64,000 bases of DNA, from assembly GCA_030490835.1 (NCBI GenBank), contig CM059971.1, positions 42,642,012 through 42,706,011 of the forward strand, read 5' to 3'. The stretch comes from Annona cherimola. Lineage: Eukaryota > Streptophyta > Magnoliopsida > Magnoliales > Annonaceae. The notes beneath the pieces are model-generated. The model did not search any database. It was given only the letters and a program-made list of their open reading frames with translations, and had not been told where the DNA came from. Both the position numbers and the translations under genes were made by a program. Positions 24,463-36,540 of the stretch are shown here, one piece after another. Each line of letters starts with the position of its first letter. The first letter of the stretch is position 1.

Positions 24463-25225
24463 AGAAGAGATAGAGAAAATAGAAGGAAGAAAAAATATTG
24501 GATGACTTTAGTAATGTTGGAATGCCAAATGGCACCCAAGGAAGTCTACTTAAAGCCCTAAGTCATGATCGAAGTTGACTTCGACTTGGTGAGGTCAACT
24601 TTACTGGGGTTGACCTGGCTTGTAAGCCAAATTCAGTTCTAACTTTAATTTTAGTGCAATTCATTCCTAAGTGTATATGCATATTCTAAATTATAATTTG
24701 CACATCAAGCATACACATCGATTTTGTAGCATTCCAATTATTCAATTATTGTGAATTTACTTTTTCTTTACCATTCCAAATCCATCAAACCATTTCTTTT
24801 CTTATTTTGTAGAATATTTCTATTTGTAAAGGTTTAGTAAATACGTTTGCAATTTGATTTTCTATGCTAACATATTCCAAATATATATCATGATTTTTAA
24901 CATGTCCCTTATAAAATGATGTCTGACCTTTATATGTTTGGTCCAAAAATGTCAAATTGAATTTTTAGTTAGAAAAATTACACGTGTGTGATCGCATCTA
25001 ATTAGAATGTCTCGTTAACTTGACCCATAATTTTTTAATTGTTGTTTCATCCATAACAATTGTACATAGTAACTACTCTAGCTAAATACTCAGTTTCTAC
25101 AGTAGACAAAGCAACATTGCTTGTTTCCTTGAAGATCAAGGAATTGACATATGTCACTAGTACTCTTTCTATTTACTTTATATCCTGTAAAGTCTACATC
25201 TGAGTGTTGCCTCATTTTTATACTA
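24463..25225 (-). pseudogene. Decayed Sirevirus-type copia pol end (RNase H)
   Basis: On the minus strand, 25090-25215 reads DVDFTGYKVNRKSTS followed by ICQFL, matching RNase H residues around [15 protein letters not shown] of the intact copia pol in this window. The match continues downstream (toward 24750) with many stops. The last part (24560-24630) has GTTGAC and GTCAAC words where the intact element has GTCGAC palindromes. It is an old relative of the element at 44441-55228 and keeps the same order of pol end, then palindrome cluster. No LTR is attached. Confidence 0.75.
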
Positions 25226-25337
25226 TATATTTTGAAGAAATTTTTAATGAGAAGATGAGTGAAAATGATGTTTTGAGTCAAATAGGAATTGATTAAGCTT
25301 ATTTTTGTGCAATTACTCATGATTCAATGCCATTTGT
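25226..25337. other. Short AT-rich stretch between copia remnant and Athila LTR
   Basis: About 110 bp with no recognisable feature. It ends in CATTTGT directly before the LTR start TGATAACAGG. Confidence 0.4.
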
Positions 25338-26591
25338 TGATAACAGGTAAAATATGCATAAGATCTATAATAAAGGTGATGATTTAAGATGCCAAGATGA
25401 AAAGTAAATTTATGAGCAAAAACAAGGGGCAATTTGGAAGCAAAACAACATGAAAATATGTTAGAACATGTTAGGACAGTTACAACATAGTTCGAAGAGT
25501 GTTAAGGCAGAAAACCATAAAATTTCATTGCAAAATGCCACCACTAGAGTGTCACACAATTTGAATCGTGGGGATTTGGGTCCCACATGGTTCAAACACT
25601 ATGGACCCTTAAGGTTGTGGATTAAGTCCGCTTTGGACTCAGTTTGGCAATTTTAGATCCCCTACTATATAAACACTTATTATATACAAAACAAGGCATC
25701 TTAGAACTTGCTATGAGCTAAGGTTAAGGTTCCAGAGTGAGAGAAACTCCAGAGCATGAGGAAAGAAGCCAGACGATGTATTACTTAGAGTTATCGGGAC
25801 ACCTTTAAAGCTTCCAAACCAATAAGCTTTCTTTTTCTTTTTTCTTTTGATTAAATTGTCTTTTTTTATAGAATTTGGATATAATATAGTTTTTGTTTTA
25901 TTTTTATTATAAACGTGTTAAACTAAATTCATAATCTAAGGTTTAGGATAGAGCATGTGAACTATGTAAATGATATTGTGGTTTTGCTTTATTTATGAAT
26001 GATATCGTGTTAATTTGATATCTTGTGGATTTAACACTTGTTAAGTGTTTGAGCTCACACTTTGCCAATGATTCCATATATTAAGAGAAGGAACTGAAAT
26101 TTAGAAGTCTAATATACAATAATCAGGATATTAAACCTAGAAATCTAGACTATGAAAATAGTCATGACAACCTTGTTCTATGAACTGTCACAAAACTTAA
26201 TGGATTCTAATTGACTTAATCTCATAAGAATAGATGGTTAAGAAGATTATGATATACCTTGCAAGTTTCGAAAGAGGGTGCAAGATCAACTTGAAATTTG
26301 TTCTCTTTAACACATAATATCTGAATTAAATAAACGTACCACGTATTTATTCTAAATATTGCATGTGAAACCCTAGATCATAGGTGTTCTCATCCCTAGA
26401 ACCTTTAATTCTCATTTAACATTCTCAAGACTTGCTTTCTTCTTTGCTATTTTCCTATTCTTATTCTATCTTCTATTAGTATTCATTATAAAGTGTTTAA
26501 AATCAACATCTTAAATCCTGAATTCTCTATGAGATTGATTTTATTAAGAACTACAATTCACAACCCATGCACTTGCGAAGAGAACCGAACA
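25338..26591 (+). repeat. Second Athila-type LTR (5' LTR, 1.25 kb)
   Basis: It begins TGATAACAGG and ends GAACCGAACA, and is followed by a gypsy primer-binding-site region, so it is a 5' LTR. Blocks shared with the LTR at 14198-16231 include CCAAACCAATAAGCTTT and the GTTTAGGATAGAGCATGTG region. It is shorter than the first LTR and lacks the CACGTG array. The rest of the element is cut after about 400 bp by a chromovirus LTR. Confidence 0.75.
25666..25673 (+). promoter_or_regulatory. TATA box of the second Athila LTR
   Basis: TATATAAA in a CCTACTATATAAACAC context sits upstream of the region conserved with the other Athila LTR, at the equivalent place to the TATA box at 15202. Confidence 0.5.
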
Positions 26592-26986
26592 AGTATTTTG
26601 GTGTCATTGTAAGGGAATTCGGCATTACTAAAGACTTTGTGTTTAAACACCTTCTTTCTCTCTCTATCCTTCTTATATTCTCTTATATTCCTCTCTTTCT
26701 ACTTATTTGTGATGCTCTATTCCATTATTAATTCATTATTATTGTATGCACCCATATACTAGAAATTTTACTAAATAAGCAGTTGAAAAACTCTTTACTG
26801 CAGATTCTAAAATCAAATAAACTTTCAGAAGGAGAATTTGTGAATATCAATGGTAGCAATCTTGTCAATGATTGACTTCACCAGAAATAATGGCGAACTG
26901 AAATAACCCTAACCACTATAACAAGAGCATGAAGAAGATTAGATGAAAAATAGCAACTCGGTAAGGAAGATAACCATGAGCAATCC
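26592..26986 (+). other. Athila primer-binding site and leader
   Basis: The bases after the LTR include TTTTGGTGTCATTGTAAGGG (26596-26615). This resembles the Athila/Tat primer-binding region TTTTGGCGCCGTTGCCGGGG if several C-to-T and G-to-A changes are allowed. The remaining 370 bp are leader sequence, possibly with a few decayed gag codons near 26900-26986. The element is cut at 26987 by LTR-B2. Confidence 0.6.
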
Positions 26987-29122
26987 TGTGAAACCCCGAC
27001 CTACATAGGAATTCATGTCTATGCATTTAACACATAAGTATGATTCAAGCATGATTTGATTGAATTATAAATGATTTATGGCAATTAGGTCAGAGGTTAT
27101 GAATGATGATAAAAATCAATCATTATAAGTCAATATGGGCCAATATGATTAAAGTGGCCGATGATGATTAAAAAGGTATTAGTGTGCCATGAAAAATTAA
27201 TTAATTTCCATAATGTGATTAATGAAAATTAGGAGGCTAATTATAGAGCCAAGTTGGAAAATGTTAGAAAATTCATAACTTGACGCCTATAAGGCGGATT
27301 AAGATGAAAATTGAGATGGAAGCACATAATTTCGTGCATAATCACATGGGAAAGTTAGATTATGAATATTTTGATGATAATTGAATATAATCGTCCAAAA
27401 TTTAAAACGATCATAACTTGAGCTAGAAAAGTCGGATTGAGATGAAATTTGAAATTGAGGTTAAATTTATGAAATCAAGGTTATGGAAGGATTTGATTAT
27501 GCAAACGATGATGGGATTAGGCTTGAACGAAATTGAGATTAATGCTTTTGACTTTATGTACCAAAAAGTGATTAGCATTTATGTTAAAAATAAGTAAAAT
27601 AATCAAACGAATAAAGACAAAATTGAGGTGTCAAAAGGAGGTTAATTGTAGAGTATTTTATGAATTATTAAAAATAGAAAAATCCCTGCAATTATCTCAT
27701 TTTTAAATGCTGAATTAAGGAGCTCAAAGGAGCATACTTATATGGCACGCAAAGGACATCCAAACCAGCCCCTAAAGTGAATCTTTGTGAAATTTTTTTA
27801 ATAAAATATATGCCCAAAGTCAGCTATGGATTAATGAGGATAAATGTGCATTAAATTAGCATGGAAATTCGTGGCTAAATGTATTAAATCTGGACCATTG
27901 AGATGTGATCAATTAATGGACAGCAACATGATGCAGGGGAGATGTGGACAGTTGTGGCAGCTTTTGGAATTTTTGTAATTTTTTATTTATGCTAAAATGA
28001 CCCTTAATTGAGCTACATTACTTGGGGATAATTGAGCATTAAATTAAAAGCTGCAATTGTGTGAAAAATGTGAAAAAGGGCTACTGCATTTGACGTGAAG
28101 ATGGACAGCAAAAAGGGAGCAACAATGCGGACCGTCCAAATAGCTAGCAATCTGATTTTTTTATTTTTTTAAAATGCTAAATGCATTCCTAATTAGCCTA
28201 CATATTAGGGTATATAAATATGCATTAAAAAAAGGCTGCAAATTCGTTGAAAAATTGGAAAAGTAGCTGCTGAAAATGGATGTGATCAGTGGACAGCTTG
28301 GTGGCTAGTTAATGGTATGGATAATTGCTAAATTTTTAATTAAGTAAAATGTAATTTAAATGGACCAAAATTTTCCATGTCTGCAAGGGAGATAAATATA
28401 TATTAAAATAATCCCAAAATGATGTGGCAAGTGGGGTCCACAAGCTGGAAATTCTAGCTACTTCTCAAGTGAACGTCCATATGCATCTATGTTTGAAAGA
28501 TAGAAAAAATTCAAGGAGCTTAGCCCCTTTCCAACAGTGCACGTCCTCCTCTCCCAGCAAGTTTGAAGTCAAGAACAAGGGAAGAAAAATGAAAAGAAAA
28601 GGAGAAAATAAACCTAGGAAATTAGCTTAAGAAGTTGAGCTTAAGTGTTAATCGATCCAAGTAAGTATACTCTTGAGTTTGAATGATTTAAATTTAGTTA
28701 TTCTAATTCAATTTATGGAATTTGATTATGATTCATAATGAATCCTTAAATAAGGATTTATGATGCCCTTAATTAGGTTATTAAATGGGAATTTAATGGT
28801 AAGTACGCAATTAAGGGTTCAAGTGGAAAGAGAATGATGTTTAGGGTGGATTTTGAGTTCATAACCTAGCTGAAATTTGCTTTAACCTACAAGAAATGTT
28901 GCTGTTTTATTAAGTTGATATGATTACATGAAAATTCATATTTAGATGTTTGTTTTATGTTGAATTTAGCATGATTTATGAATTTTAGAAGGAAGGCTAA
29001 TTAGGGTTACTCTAAAGACCCGAAATTCCATGTTTAAGTGTTGAAAATGATACATATAGTAGCTTAAATGAATTTCAAATGATTAAGAGGGTAAAATACC
29101 CTAAACTTAGGGTACTTTGGAC

Positions 29123-30929
29123 CAATGTTGTCAGAACCGAACTGGTGATTGAACCGGTAAAGGAACTGGTCTGGTTCGAACAGGTTCGAACTGGTGACTC
29201 AGCATGACATATTTATGATGTCATAAATATTAAATTATTTTTAAATTTTAAGTAAATATATTGATAAGTTAATCCTAATTTAACACTCATAGTATGATTA
29301 TGAACCCTTTATAAGGTCATTTATACCTTAATTATAGAATTTAAAATCCAGATAATAGAATTTAATGAAATCTACCTTATCTAAAGCGTCTAACAGCATC
29401 TAACGGCATCTAACAGCATCTAACCAGATCTAATGATATCTAACAGCATCTAACTTTTAATATTAATAAGTTAATCTTAATTTAACACATGTAATATGAT
29501 CATCAGCTCCTTATGAGGTCATTTATACCTTAATTATAGAATTTAAAACTCAGATAATATGATTTAATGAAATCCACCTTAATCTAATAGCATTTAACAG
29601 CATCTAACGACATTTAAGGGGCACTCAAATTTTATGAAATAAATAAAATATTAAAAATAAATTTTTAGATTACACATAAATCGTCATAGGTACTAAGAAA
29701 TTCACCTAAAATCTAATTTTTTTATTTATTATGTCATCGGTAGAAAGATGCATGTGATTATAATAATTAATATCTTATGGAAGATAATGTCAATTTAAAA
29801 ATAAAATATTATTAATTGAATTAATATTTTTATTAAATAAAAAACTTTATTAAAAATTACATCATTTTGTAGTTATTTTATATCATTTTCACTTTGTTTT
29901 AAGAGAAATTATATTGAAATTGAGGTTTTGATGCAATACTTAGTGATATTTAAATTTTTTTTACAAAAATTATATTTACATAATTTGGGAGATTCTATTA
30001 GATTATTGAGGAATTTTTATAAAATTATTTTGAATAACGATCTGCGTATACACAAATTCAATGGTCCGCTGGACCACCAGAAATTTTTTTCCCCTTCTCC
30101 TCGCAAGTCGCAAGGTCGCTAATGGTTTCCGCGTCGAAGTGGAAAAAGAAAAAATGAGAAAGGCGGGTGATCGGTGAGCAGGCTGGCGCAAAGTGGATTT
30201 TCCATTTTTGGCGTCACTCCCTAAGAGCTTAATCCTTCCAATTTTGCGGCTACTGAGAGAAAATGGAGGAGGGCGGTTCTGCTGCTGTGCTATGATCGAT
30301 TTAGGGGCAAAATGAAAAGGAGAATGGGTTGCCTGCTAGTCACCGGAAATGGAGGTCGCTGCTGTTTCGCCTGCTAGTCACCGTTGGTGCGGAAGATAGC
30401 AGGATTTTACTTATGGGCTTTCAGCTTCTTTGATTTGGGGCTCGACCTCGCTGGATCTAGAAGACAGCGGACAATCACGATTCTCCTCGTCGCCGGAAGC
30501 GGTCGCGTGAGGAGGTCGCTGGCTCGGACGAGGGGAAGATGATTACACGATGTGGTCGCTGATCGCAGCAGGGGGCATCTCCGATTTGGGGCTTCTCCGA
30601 TCGCAGCAAGGGAAGACGACTGAACTCTAAAGCCTGAAGTGGCGCTGCGACACTTCCTGGAAGGGAAGACGACTGAAGTGGCTGCGGAGTGCGGAGTGCG
30701 GACTGCGGAGTGCGGAGTGCAGACTGCCTGGAAGATGCACGACATCGACGGATCGACAACGACCCCTTTTTTTTAATTCACCGAATCACCGAACTGGTTG
30801 CATAAGGTCGAACTGCAATGACCGATTTGAACGGTTTAATATAGTTAAACCGGACCGCAGGTATTCGAACCGGATATTGGCCCGGTTCCCGATCGAACCG
30901 GTCGGTCCGGTCCGGTTCTGACAACACTG
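29123..30929. mobile_element. Non-autonomous hAT-type DNA transposon (1.8 kb)
   Basis: The termini are CAATGTTGTCAGAACCG and, inverted, CAGTGTTGTCAGAACCG, 17 bp with one mismatch. The flanks are an exact 8-bp duplication, CTTTGGAC (29115-29122 and 30930-30937). An 8-bp target duplication with CA(A/G)TG ends is the signature of the hAT superfamily. No transposase ORF is visible. The left part holds two copies of a roughly 200-bp AT-rich unit and a CATCTAAC(A/G)G minisatellite. The right part (30060-30780) is GC-rich, unlike its surroundings, and may be captured host sequence. Excision would restore the interrupted LTR. Confidence 0.9.
30681..30727. repeat. Short tandem repeat inside the hAT element
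   Basis: Imperfect units of about 9-10 bp (GGAGTGC, GGACTGC) repeat five times near the right end. The nearby word GGGAAGACGACTGAA also occurs twice, at about 30610 and 30663, so this end has grown by local duplication. Confidence 0.7.
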
Positions 30930-31977
30930 CTTTGGACGTGAAAAGGGGCGTAGCAAGGACTGCCCAAAATCGGATTTTAGAGGGTTAACATGTGGACGCC
31001 CAAAGTGGTGGAGAAAGGGTACCCTACATGCATGAAAAGTTGTTGTTTTGTAAGCAACCTATATATGGACTCTAAATATTTGGAAATACACTGAATTTAG
31101 GTTAAGAAAAGTGGGATTAATTGCTGAAACTAAATGGTTAAAAATCTATTTAGATTGGAGTATCAAAATGGACGTTGAAAGTGTAAAAATCGGATCCCAA
31201 AGTTGCTATTTTGGAACCATGAAATTAGTGGATTAAAAATTCATGAAAATTCACTAAATAAAGTGTTAATTAAGGTGTATAATCATGCTGAGTTAAAAGC
31301 CAAGTTGCTGATTTGAAAAATGTTAAGAAACACATGAATTATGTGTTATGAAATGAACGTATTTGAGGAGATGAGGATGAGAAAATGATAAATGGTTTAA
31401 GTGAAATGTTAATATGCAAAAATGCATGAAGAATGTGATGAAACACGTGAAATATATTGCTGTTTGAAAAAATCCACAATTCGATATTAATATATTGTGA
31501 AACCCCGATTTTAGACACATGTATGAAACCCTAGGGTTGTAAACCCTAGATAATATATTAAAAAAATATATATTCATAAGTATGAAAATATGTGGGAATA
31601 GAAGTTAAAATAATTAATTATGAAATTCGGATGAATAGTGCATGTGAATAGTAACTGAAAGTGATTAAAAGTTAATCACTTGGATTAACTTAATCACAAA
31701 AAGAAAAAAGGGAGATTTAATCCTTACAGGATGAAATAACAATTCTTTTTTATATTTTAATCCAATTTTGGATTTTAGTGGAAAATTAAAGAAAAATTCA
31801 TAATTTGCAATCCGGGCGTCAGATTTTGCTGAATTTTTTTTATGGATGGTTAAAAATTCATGATGAACATGATGAATAGGTTAATATGTGATGAAAATCA
31901 CAAATCAAGGGTCAAGATTAAACGTCAAATGGAGATCAAAAAGTAACTTATCTTTTATTTGATGAAAAATCAAACTC

Positions 31978-31985
31978 TATAAATA
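31978..31985 (+). promoter_or_regulatory. TATA box of forward LTR-D
   Basis: TATAAATA in CTCTATAAATAGGGGG matches the position and sequence of the minus-strand TATA box in the reversed LTR-D copy at 18447-18454. Confidence 0.6.
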
Positions 31986-32593
31986 GGGGGCAGGGTTGGA
32001 CATCCAAGAGCACATTTACCCAGCTCCAACTTGAGCAAATCTCAGCTCCCAAACCCTCCCACACGTCCAAAGAAAGAAAGGAGAAAGTTAGAGAGAGAAA
32101 GTGTGAGAAAAAGAGGGATATTTCCACTTCGGGTCAGTAATTTCTATCCAAATTTTATTTGGATGTTAAGTAGGGTAAAATCATGCTAAAATAATGTCAA
32201 TGCATGGAAAAATAAGTATATTTATAATGCTTAATCGGAATTATGCCAAAACATCAAAAATTTGGAGCAAAGATGGAGCATTCGGGAAGATAGCATATGA
32301 TATGTGTAAATAATGCTCCAAAAATGATAAATGAGGATTTGAGATGAATTAATATGATAAATATGATGTTGGAATGATGATATATTAATTTCATAATTTT
32401 TGAAATTAAGGATTATGCTTAAGTGAAATTATGTTGATTTTTAGTATATGGAGAAAATGATTTATTTAGCCAAGTTAATGATAATGAATTCAAAATTCAT
32501 GAATTTTCCCATGATATACTAGACATAAGCTATGTCATGGTATTTTTTATTTTTGAAAAAAATGTCAATTTTTGGAACCCATTAATAGTAACC

Positions 32594-32712
32594 CAGTCGC
32601 TGTGAACAGTAACCTCGGGTGAACACATGAACAGTGATCATAAACAGTACCATGAACAGTGATCGTGAACAGTGATGATGAACAACAATTTTGAACAGTA
32701 ACTATGAACAGT
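32594..32712 (+). repeat. GAACAGT motif array in LTR-D
   Basis: The heptamer GAACAGT occurs six times, and AAACAGT once, within about 120 bp, usually followed by GATC, GATG or AAC. The reversed LTR-D has at least four copies as ACTGTTC between 17766 and 17860. The array lies downstream of the TATA box, so it is probably transcribed. Its role is unknown. Confidence 0.7.
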
Positions 32713-32768
32713 GAACAACGTGATTTTGGGAAAAATTGAGATTTATTTTTATATTTTATGAGGATATA

Positions 32769-35454
32769 TGTAAAATCCCAACCTAAGTAGGACTCAATGG
32801 TATGCATTGAATATATACGCATGATTTATATGTGATGTAAATGAATTTTGAATGATGTTTGCGAATTATGCCACATTTTGAATTAAGGTATCGATTGAAA
32901 ACGGTGATTAAAAAATTTAATCGCCGGAGCCCAAAATGAGTCGGTATGACCTAAGGGGCTTGATGAGGACTTAAAGGTGACAATATGTCATAAATAATTA
33001 TCCTAAAGTATATGGTTTGATTTATGAGAATTTAAAGGAAAATTATCAAGTTTAGTGGAAAAACACTAGAAAATTCATAACTCAACGCCTGTAAGGCGGA
33101 TTCAAGTGAAATTTGAAAGGGAAGTTGATGATGTTGGGCTTGGTATTATGGAATTATTGGGTTATGAAAATCCTTGATGAAATTAGTGTAATAATTTATT
33201 GAACATAGTTCAAATTCAACTGTTAACTTCAAATGACTATAACTTGAGCTAGAAAAATCGGAATGAGATGAAATTTTGAAATGGTTAAATGAAATCATGA
33301 GAATAACATTTTGGAAGGTTTAGATTAATCATATTATGTTGGAAAAAAACCTGAATTGGAAAAGGTGTGCATAGTTGACTTTCGCACCTCAATAGTACCA
33401 TGCATTAAAGGCTAGAGTACATGGATTAAATGCAGATTTTTAATGGCTAAATATGTGTCAAATGCAGCTTAATTTCACGGTATTTTATACATTATTATAA
33501 AATACAAAAATACCATGAATTATTCCTGCATTGATGTCCACATTAAAGGGGCTAAGAGTGCTCAAGGTGAGCATAGGGAAGGTAGCAAGGTGAGCACGTC
33601 AACTAGATGCTATTGCTGGATTTTTTTAATTTTTTATAATATATGCACATAAATAGTTGACATGTTGGGATACATAAATGAGAATTTAATCATGTGAAAA
33701 AATCCCTGAAAATTCATGAACAGCAGCTGCCATTGAGGAATGCAAAAGTGGACAACATGGTATGCATGTGACGTGCAATGGTTTGATGCTGCCATAATAA
33801 TTTTTGTTAATTTTTTATGCCAATTAAAGGATAAAATAAGTGTTAATTAGGTGTATAATTTACCCTCAAATTAAGTTTATTAAAAATGAAAATAAAAATC
33901 TGGAAATGGACAGATGTGTGGACGTGATTATGTGGACAGTTGTATGGTCATGATTTTGAGCAGATTTTTGGCTTTAGAAAAAATGGTAAAAATATGTTAT
34001 ATAGCCACAAATTACACAAAACATTTAGGGGATAAGTAGGCATTGAATGAGGGTGGAAAATCCGCTCCAAAGTGGGATCCATAGCTGGAGCAATCCAGCT
34101 CAACATAAAGGGGTGCTCGGCCATGCAAGATGGAGATGTTGAGAAAAATGCTAAGTGCTCAAAACCCCATCTCCCCATCACAGCAGCCACGTCCAACCTA
34201 AGGGCCAGAAAGGAGGAAGAAAAGGGAAGAAAAAACAGAAGGAAAAAGAAGGGAAAAAGGAGGAGAAAGTTAGCACAAGCAACTAGGGTTTGATCTTCAT
34301 CAAACAAGTAAGTAGATGTGTTAAGTTGAACTTTTGATTTTAAGATTTAAACTCCAAGATTTTGGATATGAATTTGATGGTTAAAGACTCCTTAAATATT
34401 GATTAAACATGCCCTTTTATCAAGTATTGAATGGGTATTAAGATTTATGTATGGATTTTAATGACTTATGTGATTGAAATGAAGATTAGAGTGGGTTATG
34501 AGTTGAAAACTCAACTTGATAAATCCTAAGTTCAAATGATAAGTTGATGTATTGGATTAATATCATGTTTAGGCTATGAATCATGCTTTAATGAAAAGTA
34601 TATGTTGATTTAAGCCTAAGACATGAATTTTAGAAAGAAAGGAATCCAAAGTGACGTATATGACCCGATTTTTCCATTTTTATTCTAAAAATGGTATGGA
34701 AATGAGATTAAATAATCTATGGAAATTATGTAGGGTAAAATAACCTAGGGTTAGGGTACTATTTATGCCCAAAAGGAATTGGAAAGATAAGCCCCAAATT
34801 TGCACATCCAATGTTTATGAAATGCCCAAAAACTGGGATTTACGAATGGTTTACATGAATGGTTTTCGTGAACGATTTTCACGAATGTTTTATGAAAAAG
34901 TTTCTGCTCCGTAGGTAGTTGATCACTTGCTAAGTGTTTCTACTGAATGGAGAGAAATGCTTTTAAACAATGTTGCCTTCAAAATGAATTGCCTGTAAAA
35001 TATAAGCTTGTTTATTGAGTTTCGACTCATGTTTTTCGTTTTCCATACCCATAGACAGGTGAAAGAAGAGACCTGGCAAAGGAGCAAGAGGTGACCATTG
35101 AAGGAATGGAAAAAACAGTATAAGTTTCATGTTTGTGAAAAACTTATGTTGGATGGTTGTAAAATAATTTGATGTTTTATGTTGACATCTATGGATGTTA
35201 TATGCAGTGACATCTGATTTATGAGATGTTTTAAAATATATTATGAAAAACATGTCTAGTTATGACATTATTGGAAGGGAATGACCTAAATATGCATAAG
35301 ATGAGAAATGGAAGGAAATAAATTCCTATGGAAATATGTTTAATTGGATAAATATCCGTTAAAACTTGCCGTGTAACAGGGCAACAATCTTGATCATGTT
35401 TACCAGTCAATAGATCCCGAGGTAATGTTATGACGCTCGGGCTGGGGTGCCACA
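32769..35454 (+). repeat. Solo LTR-A (2.69 kb) inserted in LTR-D
   Basis: It starts TGTAAAATCCCAACC (family TGTGAAACCCCAACC) and ends GGGGTGCCACA, flanked by an exact 5-bp duplication ATATA (32764-32768 and 35455-35459). The start matches the element A LTR in the words CTAAGTAGGACTCAATGG and GCATTGAATAT. Removing it rejoins LTR-D (TATTTTATGAGGATATA to TGGATGGAATTTTTAAAG), which matches the reversed copy near 17700. No interior remains. Confidence 0.85.
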
Positions 35455-36370
35455 ATATATGGATGGAATTTTTAAAGGGATTTATGATTAAAAAAAATCC
35501 TTATAAGGAGGTAATAACCAAGTATCTTTATAAGATTAACCTTTATAGGAATGAGGTGATGAATGATTATAAAGCATGCATGGGAAGCAATCTAAAATAT
35601 GGAATGATATAGATAAAATATCATTTTTCCATCTATAGGAAAAGGAAAGAAAAAGGTGGAGGACACGAACTGAGGAGGTAAGTAAGAAAACTTTTTAAAA
35701 ATGTGATTTTATTGTTTCATTGTAAGCAAGCAAACCCTTTTGAAAATAAGTTTTATTCTCAAATATTTATAAAATGTGTTTAAGGGTGTTCATTCCTATA
35801 ATGTTTTGAAATGATGAATGTTTATGAGTTTTTATGAAAAATCATGTCGACATATTGATGTCATATGATGTTCATGGACATGTGCACATGTATGATGTAT
35901 AATGACAAGGCTTTGGTGGAGGTAGAAAGCGGATCAGAGAGTCCCTCTTCACTATCGCCGAGTCGTATGGGCTATGTGCCGATGGCGTCCTCCCCAGAGG
36001 TGGAGGCAAAGGAATGTTATGTGTGAATGAATGCATTGCATTTTCATAAATGGATTGAAAAGGAAAGCATGAATTTGAAATGATATTTTTAAGGGATAGT
36101 GTAAATAATTCTCTGCATGATAATGACAAGTCACCTGGTGTAAGAGGTATATAATGCCGAGAAAATCAAAAGTCATACATGTAGGAGACCATGTAGGCGT
36201 CAAGAGGAAGAGAGGTTACCCTTGATGAGGCCAAGTCGGAGACAGCCGGCGTATTGGACCATGCTATGTGAGATGTTCCCTGGGCTAGCGTACCCGCACA
36301 CGAAGGTTTATGTCAGGAATGGAAAGGAAGCATTTGCACATCCAATGTTTATGAATGATTTTTATGAAAA

Positions 36371-36540
36371 GGTTTCTATTCGATTGGTAGTTGATCACTT
36401 GCTAAGTGTCCCCTATCGAATGGAAAGAAAAACATTTACAAATGATTTACATGAATGGTTTACGAAAAGGTTTCTATTCTATTGGTATTTGATCACTTGA
36501 TAAGTGTCTTCTATCGAATAGAGAGAAATGCATTTAAAAT
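36371..36540 (+). repeat. Tandem duplication of the conserved LTR core in LTR-D
   Basis: A block starting GGTTTCTATTC and including GATCACTTG(C/A)TAAGTGTC occurs at 36371 and again at 36469, a 98-bp step. Other LTRs of the window carry it once. Confidence 0.7.

Noticed and set aside
30407..30759. Two overlapping antisense ORFs of about 100 codons in the hAT element
   Set aside because: GC-rich sequence yields long frames by chance. Ser/Pro/Arg-rich translations with tandem repeats show no known domain. Kept only as a possible captured fragment.
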